Positions 20,748 through 30,725 of a DNA stretch of 64,000 nt are shown here, piece after piece. How positions within the stretch are numbered: the stretch's first letter is position 1; each line of letters opens with the position of its first letter. This DNA comes from Maritimibacter sp. HL-12. GTDB lineage: Bacteria; Pseudomonadota; Alphaproteobacteria; Rhodobacterales; Rhodobacteraceae. The notes below the pieces were generated by a model that made no database searches, had not been told where the DNA came from, and worked only from the letters and a program-made list of their open reading frames with translations. Position numbers and translations under genes: made by a program. Location of the stretch: positions 1,568,122 through 1,632,121 of the forward strand of contig NZ_FXBQ01000001.1 in assembly GCF_900177545.1 (NCBI RefSeq). The letters run 5' to 3'.

Positions 20748-22307
20748 ATGACAATCTTTCGTGCGGCGGTTCTCGCCGCACTTTTCCTTTGGTCGATGCT
20801 TTCCCCGGCTGCGGCCGAAGACGTTACGCTCACCTCACGCGATGGCGCGCTGGAAATCTCCGGGACTCTGCTTGGCTTCGACGGCGAGTTCTACCGCGTC
20901 GATACCGAGTTCGGGATCCTGACTGTCGATGGCTCCGGCGTGAATTGTGATGGTCCGGGTTGCCCGATGCTGGGGGCATACAAGGCCCGTTTCACCCTTT
21001 CGGGGGCCAGTGAAATGGGCGAGGTGCTGATCCCCGCGATGATCGAAGGTTTCGCGCTCAATGGCGGTTACGCTCTGGCGCGGGAAACCCTGCCCGGAGT
21101 CGGGCTGCTCTACCGTCTGTATGAAAAGGCGGACGGTCCCGAAACAGCCGAGATCACGGTGCGCCAGACCTCCTCGGCGGAGGGCTTTGCCGATCTCGTC
21201 AGCGAACAGGCCGACATCGTGCTTTCGATGCGCGAAGTCTCCTCGCGGGAACGTGCGCTGGTTCGCGATGCCGGTCTGGGCGATCTTCGCGGGCTGCGGC
21301 AATTTCGGGTGATTGCGCGCGATGCCCTCGTGCCCATCGTTGCGCCGGGCAACCCGGTGCGCCGTCTCACGATGAACGATCTCGCCGCGGTCTACGCGGG
21401 CGAGATCACCCGTTGGTCGGACCTCGACGGTGAAGACGCACCGATCACCCTGCATCTCACCTCGCCCGACGGCGATATCGGCCAACTCTTCGAGGCGCAG
21501 GTTCTGGAGCCGCAAGGTTTGACCCTCGCATCCGATCTTCGCACCCACGCCACGGTCAGCGGGCTTGCCGCGGCGGTCGCGCAAGACCCTTTCGGAATTG
21601 GCATTTCAACCTTCGCGCAATCCCGCCTCGCGGACGTGATCACGTTGACCGGCGCTTGTTCATTCGAGGTTGCCGCAAGTGACGCCAGCATCAAGGCGGG
21701 TGACTATCCGCTCACCGCGCCGATGTATCTCTACCTTCCGGCGCGCCGCCTGCCGAAGATTGCGCGAGATTTCCTGGCATACATGCGTTCGGGGAGCGCC
21801 CAGATGGTGACCCGCCGGGTCGGGTTTGTAGACCAGTCTTTCAGCGAGGTTCCGGTTGCCGCGCAGGGCAGGCGGCTGGCCAACGCGATCCGGGCGGCGG
21901 GGCCCGAGGTGAGCCTCGAAGAGCTTCAGCGCATGATGAAGTTGTTTGACGGCAAGGCCAGGATCTCACTCACCTTTCGGTTTCAGGGTGGATCGACCGT
22001 GCTGGATACGCCGTCCCGCGCCTTTCTCGCGCTGCTCGCCGCTGCCTTGGAGGCAGGCGAATTCGAGGGCAGGCGCTTGACCTTTGTCGGCTTCAGCGAC
22101 AGTGAGGGGGAAGCAGATGCCAATCGCCGCTTGTCGCGAAGGCGAGCCGAAACACTCATGTCGGCAGTGCTCGCCGAGACGGAAGTGTTCGACCGCGCCC
22201 GCGTGTCTCTCGATACCGACGGGTTCGGAGAGGCTCTGCCGATGGCATGTGACGACACCGCATGGGGCCGCCACGTGAACCGCCGGGTGGAAATCTGGGT
22301 CGATTGA
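20748..22307 (+). CDS. periplasmic substrate-binding (PstS-like) - OmpA fusion protein
   Basis: The 519-residue protein starts with a signal peptide (cleavage near AAAED, about 25). Residues about 120-350 resemble a phosphate-binding PstS-like module (VRQTSSAEGFADLVSEQADIVLSMR, VPIVAPGNPVRRLTMNDLAAVYAGEITRW). Residues about 395-519 are an OmpA peptidoglycan-binding domain (TFVGFSDSEG, NRRLSRRRAETL, GEALPMACDDTAWGR, NRRVEIWV). It would be tethered to the cell wall and bind an anion or act structurally. It lies downstream of the anchored protein and ends 30 bases before the convergent radC. Confidence 0.85.
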   Translation: MTIFRAAVLAALFLWSMLSPAAAEDVTLTSRDGALEISGTLLGFDGEFYRVDTEFGILTVDGSGVNCDGPGCPMLGAYKARFTLSGASEMGEVLIPAMIEGFALNGGYALARETLPGVGLLYRLYEKADGPETAEITVRQTSSAEGFADLVSEQADIVLSMREVSSRERALVRDAGLGDLRGLRQFRVIARDALVPIVAPGNPVRRLTMNDLAAVYAGEITRWSDLDGEDAPITLHLTSPDGDIGQLFEAQVLEPQGLTLASDLRTHATVSGLAAAVAQDPFGIGISTFAQSRLADVITLTGACSFEVAASDASIKAGDYPLTAPMYLYLPARRLPKIARDFLAYMRSGSAQMVTRRVGFVDQSFSEVPVAAQGRRLANAIRAAGPEVSLEELQRMMKLFDGKARISLTFRFQGGSTVLDTPSRAFLALLAAALEAGEFEGRRLTFVGFSDSEGEADANRRLSRRRAETLMSAVLAETEVFDRARVSLDTDGFGEALPMACDDTAWGRHVNRRVEIWVD

Positions 22308-22336
22308 TCACCGTTTCGCGGCGGTTCGTGCCGGAG

Positions 22337-23107
22337 TCAGAGATAGCCGGCGTCGCGGAAACTCGACACCTGTGATTTTCCGATGATGAGATGGTCGTGC
22401 AAGGTAATCCCCAGAGTCTCGGTGGCGGCCTGAACCCGGGCCGTCATGTCGATATCGCCTTGTGACGGCGTGGGGTCACCCGAGGGATGGTTGTGAACAA
22501 GGATCAGCGCCGAGGCGTTCACTTCAAGCGCCCGCTTGGCAACCTCGCGCGGGTAGACCGGCACATGGTCGACCGTTCCGCGCGCCTGTTCTTCGTCGGC
22601 TATGAGGGTGTTGCGGCGGTCGAGGAACAGCACCCGGAAATGCTCGATATCACGATGCGCCATCGTCGTGCGGCAGTAATCGAGCAAGGCGTCCCAAGAG
22701 GAGATCACGTCGCGCCGGATCACCCGGGCCCGCGCCAGCCTTTGCGCCGCCGCTTCGACGATCTTGAGTTCCAACACCACGGCCTCACCCACGCCGGCAA
22801 CTTCGCGCAGCCGGTTGGGCGGGGCCGAAACAACCGCGTTGAAATCACCGAACCGGGCGAGCAGCGCGTGGGCGAGCGGCTTCACGTCCTGCCGGGGGAT
22901 CGCGCGAAACAGAACGAGTTCAAGTATCTCGTAATCCGGCAGCGCGCCCGCGCCGCCTTCCATGAAGCGCGCGCGCAGGCGTTTGCGATGATCGCCGATG
23001 TAGGATGGCACCCGTCCTTTTTGCGCGGCCACGCACGCGGCAGGTGCTTCGTCCGTCTCGAACAGAGGCAGGGGCATTTCGCCGAAATGTGATTCGATAA
23101 GCTCCAT
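22337..23107 (-). CDS. radC: RadC family JAMM-domain protein
   Basis: The 256-residue protein has the N-terminal UPF0758/HhH part ([22 protein letters not shown]) and a C-terminal JAB/MPN metalloprotease-like domain with the zinc motif [14 protein letters not shown] and the upstream acid in EVAKRALE. Despite its name, a role in DNA repair is not established, and the biochemical function is unknown. The length is somewhat longer at the N-terminus than the core family. No mobile-element genes surround it. Confidence 0.93.
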   Translation of the reverse strand: MELIESHFGEMPLPLFETDEAPAACVAAQKGRVPSYIGDHRKRLRARFMEGGAGALPDYEILELVLFRAIPRQDVKPLAHALLARFGDFNAVVSAPPNRLREVAGVGEAVVLELKIVEAAAQRLARARVIRRDVISSWDALLDYCRTTMAHRDIEHFRVLFLDRRNTLIADEEQARGTVDHVPVYPREVAKRALEVNASALILVHNHPSGDPTPSQGDIDMTARVQAATETLGITLHDHLIIGKSQVSSFRDAGYL

Positions 23108-23159
23108 GGCACCAGATTGGCTGCACCGGATGAATCAAAGGTTAACGCGGGTTCACCGC

Positions 23160-24161
23160 TCAGCCGGTCAACCCGTCAACCGGCCGGATATGGCCGGTCA
23201 CCATGCCCCGCCAGTTGCGGATCGGCGCGTTGAGCACTTTGAGGGTTTCGTCGTGCGCCGGGTCGAGCACGCCAAGCCGAACCAGCAGCGCCGCGATGGT
23301 GGCTTCGGAAGCGCGCGTTGCGCCATCGGCAATCTTGAGTGCGATCCCGACACGCTTTTCCGGCACCATTGCAACGAACACTCCCTCCGCGCCGGTCTTG
23401 ATTGCCACGCGCCCCGCCATCGCGCGCATCAGCCCGGTGCAGGCCCGTCCTTCGCCCGCGACCAGCTCGGGATGTGCGGTCATCGCCTTCCGCAGTCGTG
23501 CGGCTGCGCGCGCGCGCGGACTGTCCCCGTCCTCCCGGGCCGTGGCGAAAAAGGCCATCGCTCGCCCGAGCCCGCGCAGCGATGTGGCGTAATTGGGGGC
23601 GGAGCAGCCGTCGATTGCCCAGCCATGCACTGGCTCGCCGGTCACGTCTTCCCAAGCCGCGCGCACCGCCTTCTGAACCGGGTGGTCGATCTCGAGGTAT
23701 TCCGGGCCCGCGCCAAGATGACGGGCCAGCGTGAGATAGCCTGCATGTTTGCCCGAACAATTGTTGTGCACCTGCCGTGGCTTCGCACCCGCGCAGGTGA
23801 TCTCTTTCGCCGCTTTCGGGTCTGTGGGCATATGTGCGCCGCAACGCAGATCGTCATCACCAAGTTTCCGATCGGCGAGCCACCGTGCCACCCGGTCGGT
23901 GTGAATGTGCCCGCCCATGTGCGAGGCGCAGGACAGCGCGAGGTGTTCCCTTGTCAACCCGGCCGCATCGGCGGCACCGCTTTCGACCAGCGGCAAGGCC
24001 TGAATCATCTTGGCCGACGACCGCGGGTAGATCACCGCGTCCGGATCGCCCCATGCTTCCACGATCTCACCCGCCGCCGAGCAGATCACGGCATGACCCA
24101 AATGCAGAGATTCCACCCGGTCGCCACGCCAGATTTCGGTCAGCCTCGCGGGTTCACCCAT
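23160..24161 (-). CDS. ansA: L-asparaginase II (Rhizobium AnsA/ReAV type)
   Basis: The 333-residue protein belongs to the asparaginase family of Rhizobium etli type, distinct from E. coli asparaginases. It carries the SSAKMIQALP motif (Ser and Lys near 48-51), NNCSGKHAG (Cys and Lys) and DGCSAPNY (Cys), the residues that build the active site and zinc site in the family. It hydrolyses asparagine to aspartate and ammonia. No signal peptide is seen. It is on the same strand as radC, upstream of it by 52 bases. Confidence 0.9.
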   Translation of the reverse strand: MGEPARLTEIWRGDRVESLHLGHAVICSAAGEIVEAWGDPDAVIYPRSSAKMIQALPLVESGAADAAGLTREHLALSCASHMGGHIHTDRVARWLADRKLGDDDLRCGAHMPTDPKAAKEITCAGAKPRQVHNNCSGKHAGYLTLARHLGAGPEYLEIDHPVQKAVRAAWEDVTGEPVHGWAIDGCSAPNYATSLRGLGRAMAFFATAREDGDSPRARAAARLRKAMTAHPELVAGEGRACTGLMRAMAGRVAIKTGAEGVFVAMVPEKRVGIALKIADGATRASEATIAALLVRLGVLDPAHDETLKVLNAPIRNWRGMVTGHIRPVDGLTG

Positions 24162-24338
24162 GGTTGTTCCTCCATGCCCCGGGGAACGCGCGGTTTTCCG
24201 CCAACGGGGCTTTCATGATCCGGGCATGTTGCGTTAGTGTAACCCGCAGATGGGAAACGGGTCCGCGTCTCGACAAGACCGCTTTAGGCAGGCCGACGCA
24301 AGGGCCAAGAGGCAGGAACGGCTGGAGGCTGTGAAAAG

Positions 24339-24860
24339 ATGATTTCGAATTTCGCACGGGGCCTTTGTATCGCGGCATTCTCGATTTTTGGGGGTGGAGC
24401 GGTTGCGCAGGAAAGCACCAACCGGGTTGCGGCCAACACCGATTGGAGCGTGTTCGTCGAGGAAGACCCGAAGGAATGCTGGGGCGTGTCCAAGCCCAAG
24501 GAATCGGTCAACACGCGCGACGGGCAGGTTGTTGCGGTGCGGCGGGGGGAGGTTCTTCTCTTCGTCAGCTACAGGCCGGACAACAGTGGCGCGGGCGAGG
24601 TCAGCTTCACCGGCGGCTACCCGTTCCAGGCCGATTCAACCGTGGCGTTGACGATTGGCGGCGAAACCTACCAGCTCTTCACCGATGGTGAATGGGCCTG
24701 GGCAAGCCCGGACGACGATCCGAAGATCATCGACGCGATGAAACGCGGCGCGGATGCCGTCGCCGTTGGCGTCTCCGGACGGGGCACCCGAACCGAAGAC
24801 ACCTTCTCGCTTCTCGGCTTCACCGCTGCCGTGGAAGACGCCGCCAAACGCTGCGAGTGA
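24339..24860 (+). CDS. invasion-associated locus B (IalB) family periplasmic protein
   Basis: The 173-residue protein has a signal peptide ending near GGGAVAQ and the IalB pattern: W near 35, ECWGVSKPKES, VRRGEVLLFV, EVSFTGGYPF, GETYQLFTDGEWAW, RGTRTEDTFSLLGFTAA and a final Cys. IalB proteins are periplasmic or secreted; the link to invasion is known only for Bartonella, and in free-living bacteria the function is unknown. A strong terminator follows. Confidence 0.88.
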   Translation: MISNFARGLCIAAFSIFGGGAVAQESTNRVAANTDWSVFVEEDPKECWGVSKPKESVNTRDGQVVAVRRGEVLLFVSYRPDNSGAGEVSFTGGYPFQADSTVALTIGGETYQLFTDGEWAWASPDDDPKIIDAMKRGADAVAVGVSGRGTRTEDTFSLLGFTAAVEDAAKRCE

Positions 24861-24879
24861 ATTATCCTCAATCGTGGAG

Positions 24880-24906
24880 CGCCCCGGCCCGGTGCCGGGG
24901 CGTTTT
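24880..24906 (+). terminator. intrinsic terminator after the IalB gene
   Basis: CGCCCCGGC and GCCGGGGCG form a nine-base GC stem with a five-base loop, followed by TTTTCTTTT. It starts 20 bases after the stop codon. Confidence 0.9.
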
Positions 24907-24909
24907 CTT

Positions 24910-24937
24910 TTGAAACTGCCGCGCAATGGCCTATATG
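24910..24937 (+). promoter_or_regulatory. candidate rlmN promoter
   Basis: TTGAAA (24910-24915), a 16-base spacer and TATATG (24932-24937) lie just after the upstream terminator and 25 bases before the rlmN ATG, so the leader would be short. Confidence 0.55.
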
Positions 24938-24962
24938 GGCGTGAAAGCGCAAGGATCATCCC

Positions 24963-26159
<1,197 letters not shown>

Positions 26160-26258
26160 AAAAACCCCGCCTGTTCCACAGGAATTCCCGCAATACGCTG
26201 CAATATTGCCCCAGTTTTCCTGTGATCTGTTCTCGAACGGAAACAATGGGGCATAGAC

Positions 26259-26456
26259 ATGGCTGACAACTCCGAAGTCGAAGAAATCGTCGCTTTCGTC
26301 CGGGATCAACGCGCGCGGGTACAGACCATGCGCCAATGGCGGCGGAGGCTGGCCGCCTTCGGGTTCGCGATCGACCAGACCGAAGCGGGCCTGGTGATCG
26401 CAAAACTGCCGCGCCATCGGGTCGTCTGCCCGGTTCCGCAGGAACTCATCGCCTGA
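26259..26456 (+). CDS. small basic protein of unknown function, 65 aa
   Basis: The frame encodes a charged 65-residue protein (MADNSEVEEIVAFVRDQ, then RQWRRRLAAFGFAID and a C-terminal RHRVVCPVPQELIA). It is mostly helical in appearance with one Cys. Codon use matches the neighbours. It sits 50 bases before the RHH protein gene on the same strand, so the two may be cotranscribed. The preceding 99 bases contain small palindromes (CCTGTTCCACAGG, GCAATATTGC) but no clear promoter. I do not recognise a family. Confidence 0.55.
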   Translation: MADNSEVEEIVAFVRDQRARVQTMRQWRRRLAAFGFAIDQTEAGLVIAKLPRHRVVCPVPQELIA

Positions 26457-26505
26457 AACGGCCCGATTAACCGGGCAGAAACCGGTTTTCCGCCAGACTG
26501 GCGGT

Positions 26506-26949
26506 ATGGAATCGGTGTCTTTCAAACTGCCTGCCGAGATGATCGCTCGCCTTGAGGGCCTGGCGCGGGATGATGACGTTTCCGTGGGTCAGGTCATCCG
26601 GGCGGCGGTGGATCGGGAGTTTCGCCGCCGCGATGCCCTGCGCATGCCGCCGCGCGTCTGCCAACGCCTGCTGGCGCCGGTGCGGGCACGGGTGTGCGAG
26701 GATTTTGAAGCCGCGCAGGGGTGGTCCGATCTGCGCGACCGGTTGGTTGCCAAGGGCTACACCTTGCGGGAATCCGGCGGCGGGCTGGCGTTGCACGAGG
26801 CGATTTCCGGTCGCTTCCTGTGCCGCACATCCGAAATCGGGTTTGGCTACCCGGCCTTGCTCAACCGGTTTTCCCAGCCGTTCCCGGGCCATAGCCACAC
26901 CTGGCTTCTCGATCGTATCCGCGAGGTGCCGGTTTATGTGAAATCCTGA
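26506..26949 (+). CDS. ribbon-helix-helix protein with relaxase-like C-terminal domain
   Basis: The 147-residue protein starts with a ribbon-helix-helix DNA-binding module (SFKLPAEMIARLEGLARDDDVSVGQVIRAAVDREFRRR, residues 4-42). Residues about 68-120 (DLRDRLVAKGYTLRESGGGLAL, CRTSEIGFGYPALLNRF) resemble a small domain found at the C-terminus of some MobA/relaxase proteins of alphaproteobacteria. It may bind DNA as a dimer. No conjugation genes are near, so a transfer function is doubtful; I infer only DNA binding. Confidence 0.65.
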   Translation: MESVSFKLPAEMIARLEGLARDDDVSVGQVIRAAVDREFRRRDALRMPPRVCQRLLAPVRARVCEDFEAAQGWSDLRDRLVAKGYTLRESGGGLALHEAISGRFLCRTSEIGFGYPALLNRFSQPFPGHSHTWLLDRIREVPVYVKS

Positions 26950-26959
26950 ACCCCCCGGA

Positions 26960-27808
26960 TCAGTCCTTGCCGTTGGCGGCGCTCACCTCGCATTTGCTTT
27001 CCCACGCGTCGATGATCGCAACCGCCTCTTCCGCCGTCTCGACGAACTCGAAAAGGTCGAGGTCGTCGCGGCTGATGGTTCCTGCCTCGGCCAGCGCTTC
27101 CCAGTTGATGATCTTTTGCCAGAAGTCGCGCCCGAACAGGATCACTGGCACCGCGCGCATCCGTTTTGTCTGGATCAATGTGAGGCTTTCGAACATCTCG
27201 TCGAGCGTGCCGAAACCGCCGGGAAAGCACACGATCGCCTCCGCACGCATCAGGAAATGCATCTTGCGAATGGCGAAATAGTGGAAGTTGAAGCAAAGCT
27301 CCGGTGTGACCCATTCATTCGGCGCCTGCTCATGCGGCAGAACAATATTGAGCCCGACGCATTTTGCGCCCACGTCATGCGCGCCGCGTGACGCTGCTTC
27401 CATCACCCCGGGTCCGCCGCCGGAAACGATCACCTTGCAACGATGCCCGTTGTCCCGCGACTGCGTCGAGATCAGCCGGGCGAAGCGGCGGGCCTCGTCG
27501 TAATAGTGGCTGAGATCGGCCAGCGTCTGCGTTGCCGCCGTGTCCTTGTCTTCGGGTCGGGGGATGCGCGCGCCACCGAACAACACCACGGTCGACTCGA
27601 CGCCAAGTTCCTGCATGACGAGTTCGGGCTTCAACAACTCAAGCTGAAGCCGTACCGGCCGAAGTTCGTCGCGCAGAAGGAAATCGAGATCGTCAAAAGC
27701 CAGCCGGTAGGCGGGAGAACGGGTTTGCGGCGTGTCGGGAGTCTCATGCGCTGCCTGCCTGTCCTGCCCGGAATGGCGGAACGGGTGGTTGCGGGAATTG
27801 TCGGTCAT
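26960..27808 (-). CDS. LOG family (TIGR00730) Rossmann-fold protein
   Basis: The 282-residue protein has the lysine-decarboxylase-like/LOG motif PGGFGTLDE near 214 and the nucleotide-binding [14 protein letters not shown] near 145. Such proteins hydrolyse nucleoside 5'-monophosphates (cytokinin-riboside or AMP phosphoribohydrolase). The N-terminal 60 residues before [18 protein letters not shown] are extra relative to the short forms, but common in Proteobacteria. I chose ATG 27808, with GAGGG upstream; the frame remains open far beyond into dapD antisense. It is divergent from dapD. Confidence 0.9.
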   Translation of the reverse strand: MTDNSRNHPFRHSGQDRQAAHETPDTPQTRSPAYRLAFDDLDFLLRDELRPVRLQLELLKPELVMQELGVESTVVLFGGARIPRPEDKDTAATQTLADLSHYYDEARRFARLISTQSRDNGHRCKVIVSGGGPGVMEAASRGAHDVGAKCVGLNIVLPHEQAPNEWVTPELCFNFHYFAIRKMHFLMRAEAIVCFPGGFGTLDEMFESLTLIQTKRMRAVPVILFGRDFWQKIINWEALAEAGTISRDDLDLFEFVETAEEAVAIIDAWESKCEVSAANGKD

Positions 27809-27830
27809 CTGCTTGCCCTCTCTTGCCGCA

Positions 27831-27859
27831 TTGCGCGCCGCGGTTTCAGCCCTTATAGC
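27831..27859 (+). promoter_or_regulatory. candidate dapD promoter
   Basis: TTGCGC (27831-27836) and TATAGC (27854-27859) are separated by 17 bases, 43 bases before the dapD start, within the intergenic region shared with the divergent LOG gene. Confidence 0.45.
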
Positions 27860-27901
27860 CGTGCGGACCAGAGGACTGAACCGAATTCGGGGGAAAAGCC
27901 C

Positions 27902-28729
27902 ATGTCGAACGCCCAGCTTGAAGCCGCAATCGAAGCCGCATGGGAGGCACGCGACACGATCTCGCCCGCCACCACTGGTGAGGCCCGCGAGGCCATTGAA
28001 GACACGCTGAATGCCCTCGATTCGGGCAGGCTGCGTGTCGCCGAACGGCACCCGAATGGCGAATGGCACGTCAACCAATGGGCGAAAAAGGCGGTGCTTC
28101 TGGGGTTCCGGATCAAGGACATGGAGGCCCACGGAGGCGGCCCGCAAGGCAGCGGCTGGTGGGACAAGGTCGATAGCAAGTTCAAGGGTTGGGGCGAAGA
28201 CGACTGGAAGGCCGCAGGCTTTCGTGCCGTGCCCAACTGCGTCGTGCGCAAGTCGGCCTATATCGCGCCGGGCGCGGTGCTGATGCCCTCTTTCGTCAAC
28301 CTTGGTGCCTATGTCGATGAAGGCACAATGGTCGATACCTGGGTGACGGTCGGCTCCTGCGCCCAGATCGGCAAGAACGTGCACCTTTCGGGCGGCGTCG
28401 GCATCGGCGGCGTGCTGGAGCCGATGCAGGCCGGGCCCACGATCATCGAAGACAACTGCTTCATCGGCGCGCGGTCGGAAGTGGTCGAGGGCTGCATCGT
28501 GCGCGAGGGCTCGGTGCTCGGCATGGGCGTGTTCATCGGCAAATCCACCAAGATCGTCGACCGCGAGACCGGCGAAGTGATGTATGGCGAAGTGCCGCCC
28601 TACTCGGTGGTCGTCGCCGGTTCGATGCCCTCGAAGAACAACGTGAACCTCTATTGCGCCGTGATCGTGAAGCGGGTCGATGAGCGCACCCGCTCCAAAA
28701 CGGCGATCAACGAACTTCTGCGCGACTGA
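27902..28729 (+). CDS. dapD: 2,3,4,5-tetrahydropyridine-2,6-dicarboxylate N-succinyltransferase
   Basis: DapD makes N-succinyl-2-amino-6-ketopimelate in the succinylase branch of lysine and diaminopimelate synthesis. The 275-residue protein has the left-handed beta-helix hexapeptide repeats (about 105-215), including [28 protein letters not shown] and the catalytic region [10 protein letters not shown]. dapE, the later step, is also in this window (35.4 kb). The upstream ATGs of the open frame lie outside the family's length; 27902 gives the usual start [14 protein letters not shown]. Confidence 0.97.
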   Translation: MSNAQLEAAIEAAWEARDTISPATTGEAREAIEDTLNALDSGRLRVAERHPNGEWHVNQWAKKAVLLGFRIKDMEAHGGGPQGSGWWDKVDSKFKGWGEDDWKAAGFRAVPNCVVRKSAYIAPGAVLMPSFVNLGAYVDEGTMVDTWVTVGSCAQIGKNVHLSGGVGIGGVLEPMQAGPTIIEDNCFIGARSEVVEGCIVREGSVLGMGVFIGKSTKIVDRETGEVMYGEVPPYSVVVAGSMPSKNNVNLYCAVIVKRVDERTRSKTAINELLRD

Positions 28730-28771
28730 TCCCGGATCGCCGTTTTTTGGCGCCTTGGTCCTGAAAAGTCG

Positions 28772-28799
28772 CACCGCCCCGGAGGTGTCCGGGGCGGTG
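28772..28799. terminator. bidirectional hairpin between dapD and the DUF5368-like gene
   Basis: CACCGCCCCGG and CCGGGGCGGTG form an 11-base stem with a six-base loop, between convergent genes. T-rich tracts are short on both sides (GTTTCT on plus, CTTTTC on minus), so it probably serves both. Confidence 0.75.
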
Positions 28800-28824
28800 G
28801 TTTCTCTGGATTTCCATCACTGAA

Positions 28825-29178
28825 TCAGGCGGTCTCCTTGCCGCGCAGCAGCGATTGCCCGGTATAGACCAGGATAGAAAGCCCGCCTGCGCCGAGTGCT
28901 GCGACGCCCAGCAGCACGATCAGGTCCACCGGACCGCCGATATCGCGGAACCCGGAATCGGTGATCGCCTGCACGAACAGCACCGCCGCGACGGCACCGA
29001 AGGGCATCGACAATTGTGCCCAGAGGAACTTTCGCATCGACATCGCCCGGTCACGCACCAGCACGTAGATATAAGCCACCGTGATGGCCAACGCGACGGC
29101 GACCATCACCCAGAACAGGCCCCGCCCGAACATCTCTTCGAACACGGCGATCATGGTTTCCAGTGTCAGTTCATTCAT
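28825..29178 (-). CDS. small inner-membrane protein (possibly DUF5368)
   Basis: The 117-residue protein has three hydrophobic segments (about 20-40 WVMVAVALAITVAYIYVLV, 57-72 FGAVAAVLFVQAI, 83-105 LIVLLGVAALGAGGLSILV). It follows the sulfide:quinone oxidoreductase gene after 15 bases and would be cotranscribed. I recall a small family, DUF5368, linked to such FAD proteins in Rhodobacterales, but have not verified the match. A role as a membrane partner of SQR is inference. Confidence 0.7.
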   Translation of the reverse strand: MNELTLETMIAVFEEMFGRGLFWVMVAVALAITVAYIYVLVRDRAMSMRKFLWAQLSMPFGAVAAVLFVQAITDSGFRDIGGPVDLIVLLGVAALGAGGLSILVYTGQSLLRGKETA

Positions 29179-29193
29179 CGTCCCGGTCCTTTC

Positions 29194-30522
29194 TCAGGCC
29201 TTGCCACGCAGCATGGCGTTGTAGGTGGCTTTCAGCGCGACTTCCTTCATCAACCAGCTGATCCAGAGTTCCTCCATCGGCGCGATCACGCCGGGGAAGG
29301 AGGGCACGAGGTTGTTCTTGTAGTCGAACTCGATCAGCATCGCCCGGCCGACGCGGGTGATCAGCGGGCAGGAAGTGTAGCCGTCATAGGTGGCGGTGCC
29401 TTCCTTGCCCTCGATGGCGGCGACGAGATGATCCTCGACCACCGGCACCTGGAACTTGACCGAGGCCGCCGTCTTGCCTTTCGGAACCCCGGCAACGTCG
29501 CCAAGCGCGAAGATCTCGGGATAGCGCAGGTGGCGCATTGTTTGCGGGTCGCATTCGACCCAGCCCTGATCGACCCACTTGTCGCCCCAGCTCAAGCCCG
29601 ATTCGCGGATCACGTCGGGCGCACGCTGCGGCGGAATCACGTGCAGGTAGTCGTAGGGCAGTTCGACCGTCGACACCGCATCGCCCGTCTTTTTCTCGAA
29701 GGTGGCGCGCTTCTGGCCCGGATCGACCGATTTCAGCGTGTGCTGCATGTGGGTTTCGATGCCGCGCTCTTCAAAAAGCATCCGCACCTTTTCCGCCACG
29801 ATCGGCACGCCGAACAGCGCCCCCTGCGGTGCGGCATAGTGCATTTCGTATTTGCCCGAGCCCACTCCGCGACTGGCAATATCGTCGATCAGGAAGGTGT
29901 GCTTGAGGGGCGCGCCCGCGCATTTCATCTCGGTCTCGGGCCGCATCACGAGGCCGACGCCGCCTTCCTCGGTGAATTTCTGGGCGGCTTCCCACGTCTT
30001 GGCGGCATAATCGGCCCCGGCATAGAGCGAGCCGATGCCGTTCTGCCCGACCATGTCGAGCGAGAAACCCTCGATGGCGTCATAGTCCAGCACCAGCCCC
30101 GGTGCGACGATGAGGTAGTCGTAGGCCAGCGTCTGCCCACCCTCGGTGCTCACGGTCTTGGCTTCCGGGTCAATCGCGGCGGCGCGTTCGGCCACCAGCG
30201 ACACCCCGGCAGGCAGCCAGTCGGCGGTCTGCGACGTGACGTAATCTGCGGGTTTCAACCCGGCGGCGACGAGCGAAAGGCCCGGCTGGTAGAGGTGCTG
30301 CTTGCGGCCATCGACAAGGGTGATCTCGGCCCCGTCGAGACGATCGACGAGACGGTTTGCGATTGCCGTGCCCGCCGCACCCGCGCCAATGATCACGATC
30401 CTTGCCTTGGTGGCGACCTTTGCCGCCTGGGCGGGCGATCCTGCCAGCGCTGCGGCCATGCCAGCCATGCCAAGGCCGATGAATGCACGGCGCGATGTTG
30501 CCATGTTGGTGAAATCTGACAT
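29194..30522 (-). CDS. sqr: Tat-exported sulfide:quinone oxidoreductase
   Basis: SQR oxidises sulfide to sulfane sulfur and passes electrons to quinone. The 442-residue FAD protein has GAGAAGTAIANRL (NAD/FAD-binding, near 46), two conserved redox cysteines in MKCAGAPLK and TSCPLITRVG, FALGDVAG, and C-terminal amphipathic helices (ELWISWLMKEVALKATYN) that bind the membrane. The cysteine pattern fits type II SQR or flavocytochrome c-like subunits. The N-terminus has a twin-arginine signal (SRRAFIG at 10-16, then a hydrophobic stretch and AQA), pointing to periplasmic location, whereas many SQRs lack one. The promoter carries a candidate SqrR/BigR operator. Confidence 0.88.
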   Translation of the reverse strand: MSDFTNMATSRRAFIGLGMAGMAAALAGSPAQAAKVATKARIVIIGAGAAGTAIANRLVDRLDGAEITLVDGRKQHLYQPGLSLVAAGLKPADYVTSQTADWLPAGVSLVAERAAAIDPEAKTVSTEGGQTLAYDYLIVAPGLVLDYDAIEGFSLDMVGQNGIGSLYAGADYAAKTWEAAQKFTEEGGVGLVMRPETEMKCAGAPLKHTFLIDDIASRGVGSGKYEMHYAAPQGALFGVPIVAEKVRMLFEERGIETHMQHTLKSVDPGQKRATFEKKTGDAVSTVELPYDYLHVIPPQRAPDVIRESGLSWGDKWVDQGWVECDPQTMRHLRYPEIFALGDVAGVPKGKTAASVKFQVPVVEDHLVAAIEGKEGTATYDGYTSCPLITRVGRAMLIEFDYKNNLVPSFPGVIAPMEELWISWLMKEVALKATYNAMLRGKA

Positions 30523-30576
30523 TGGGATTCTCTCCTCCGTGTTCGCGCATTCCGACCCTGACGGACGGGTTTCGAA

Positions 30577-30619
30577 ATATTCGGAAGTGCGAATATATGA
30601 TGTGGGCGACCTGTGACAA
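30577..30619 (-). promoter_or_regulatory. sqr promoter with candidate SqrR/BigR operator
   Basis: On the minus strand TTGTCA (30619-30614), a 16-base spacer and TATATT (30597-30592) form a promoter 70-97 bases before sqr. ATATTCG (30577-30583) and CGAATAT (30590-30596) are a perfect inverted repeat overlapping the -10 box. It contains ATTC-N8-GAAT, the published site of the persulfide-sensing ArsR-type repressors SqrR/BigR. Binding would block RNA polymerase until sulfide is present. Confidence 0.75.
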
Positions 30620-30725
30620 GCCCAAACCCGACTATTCCCCTATGCCTTGATGTCGCAGCCGATGGTGAATTGCGGAACGGCTCCGTTCACGTTAGATCAA
30701 CCGGGCACGAGGAAAGGCACTCACA

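Noticed and set aside
22337-23107. radC as a sign of a mobile element or prophage
   Set aside because: RadC proteins occur in islands, but no integrase, phage or toxin genes are nearby and the neighbours are housekeeping genes.
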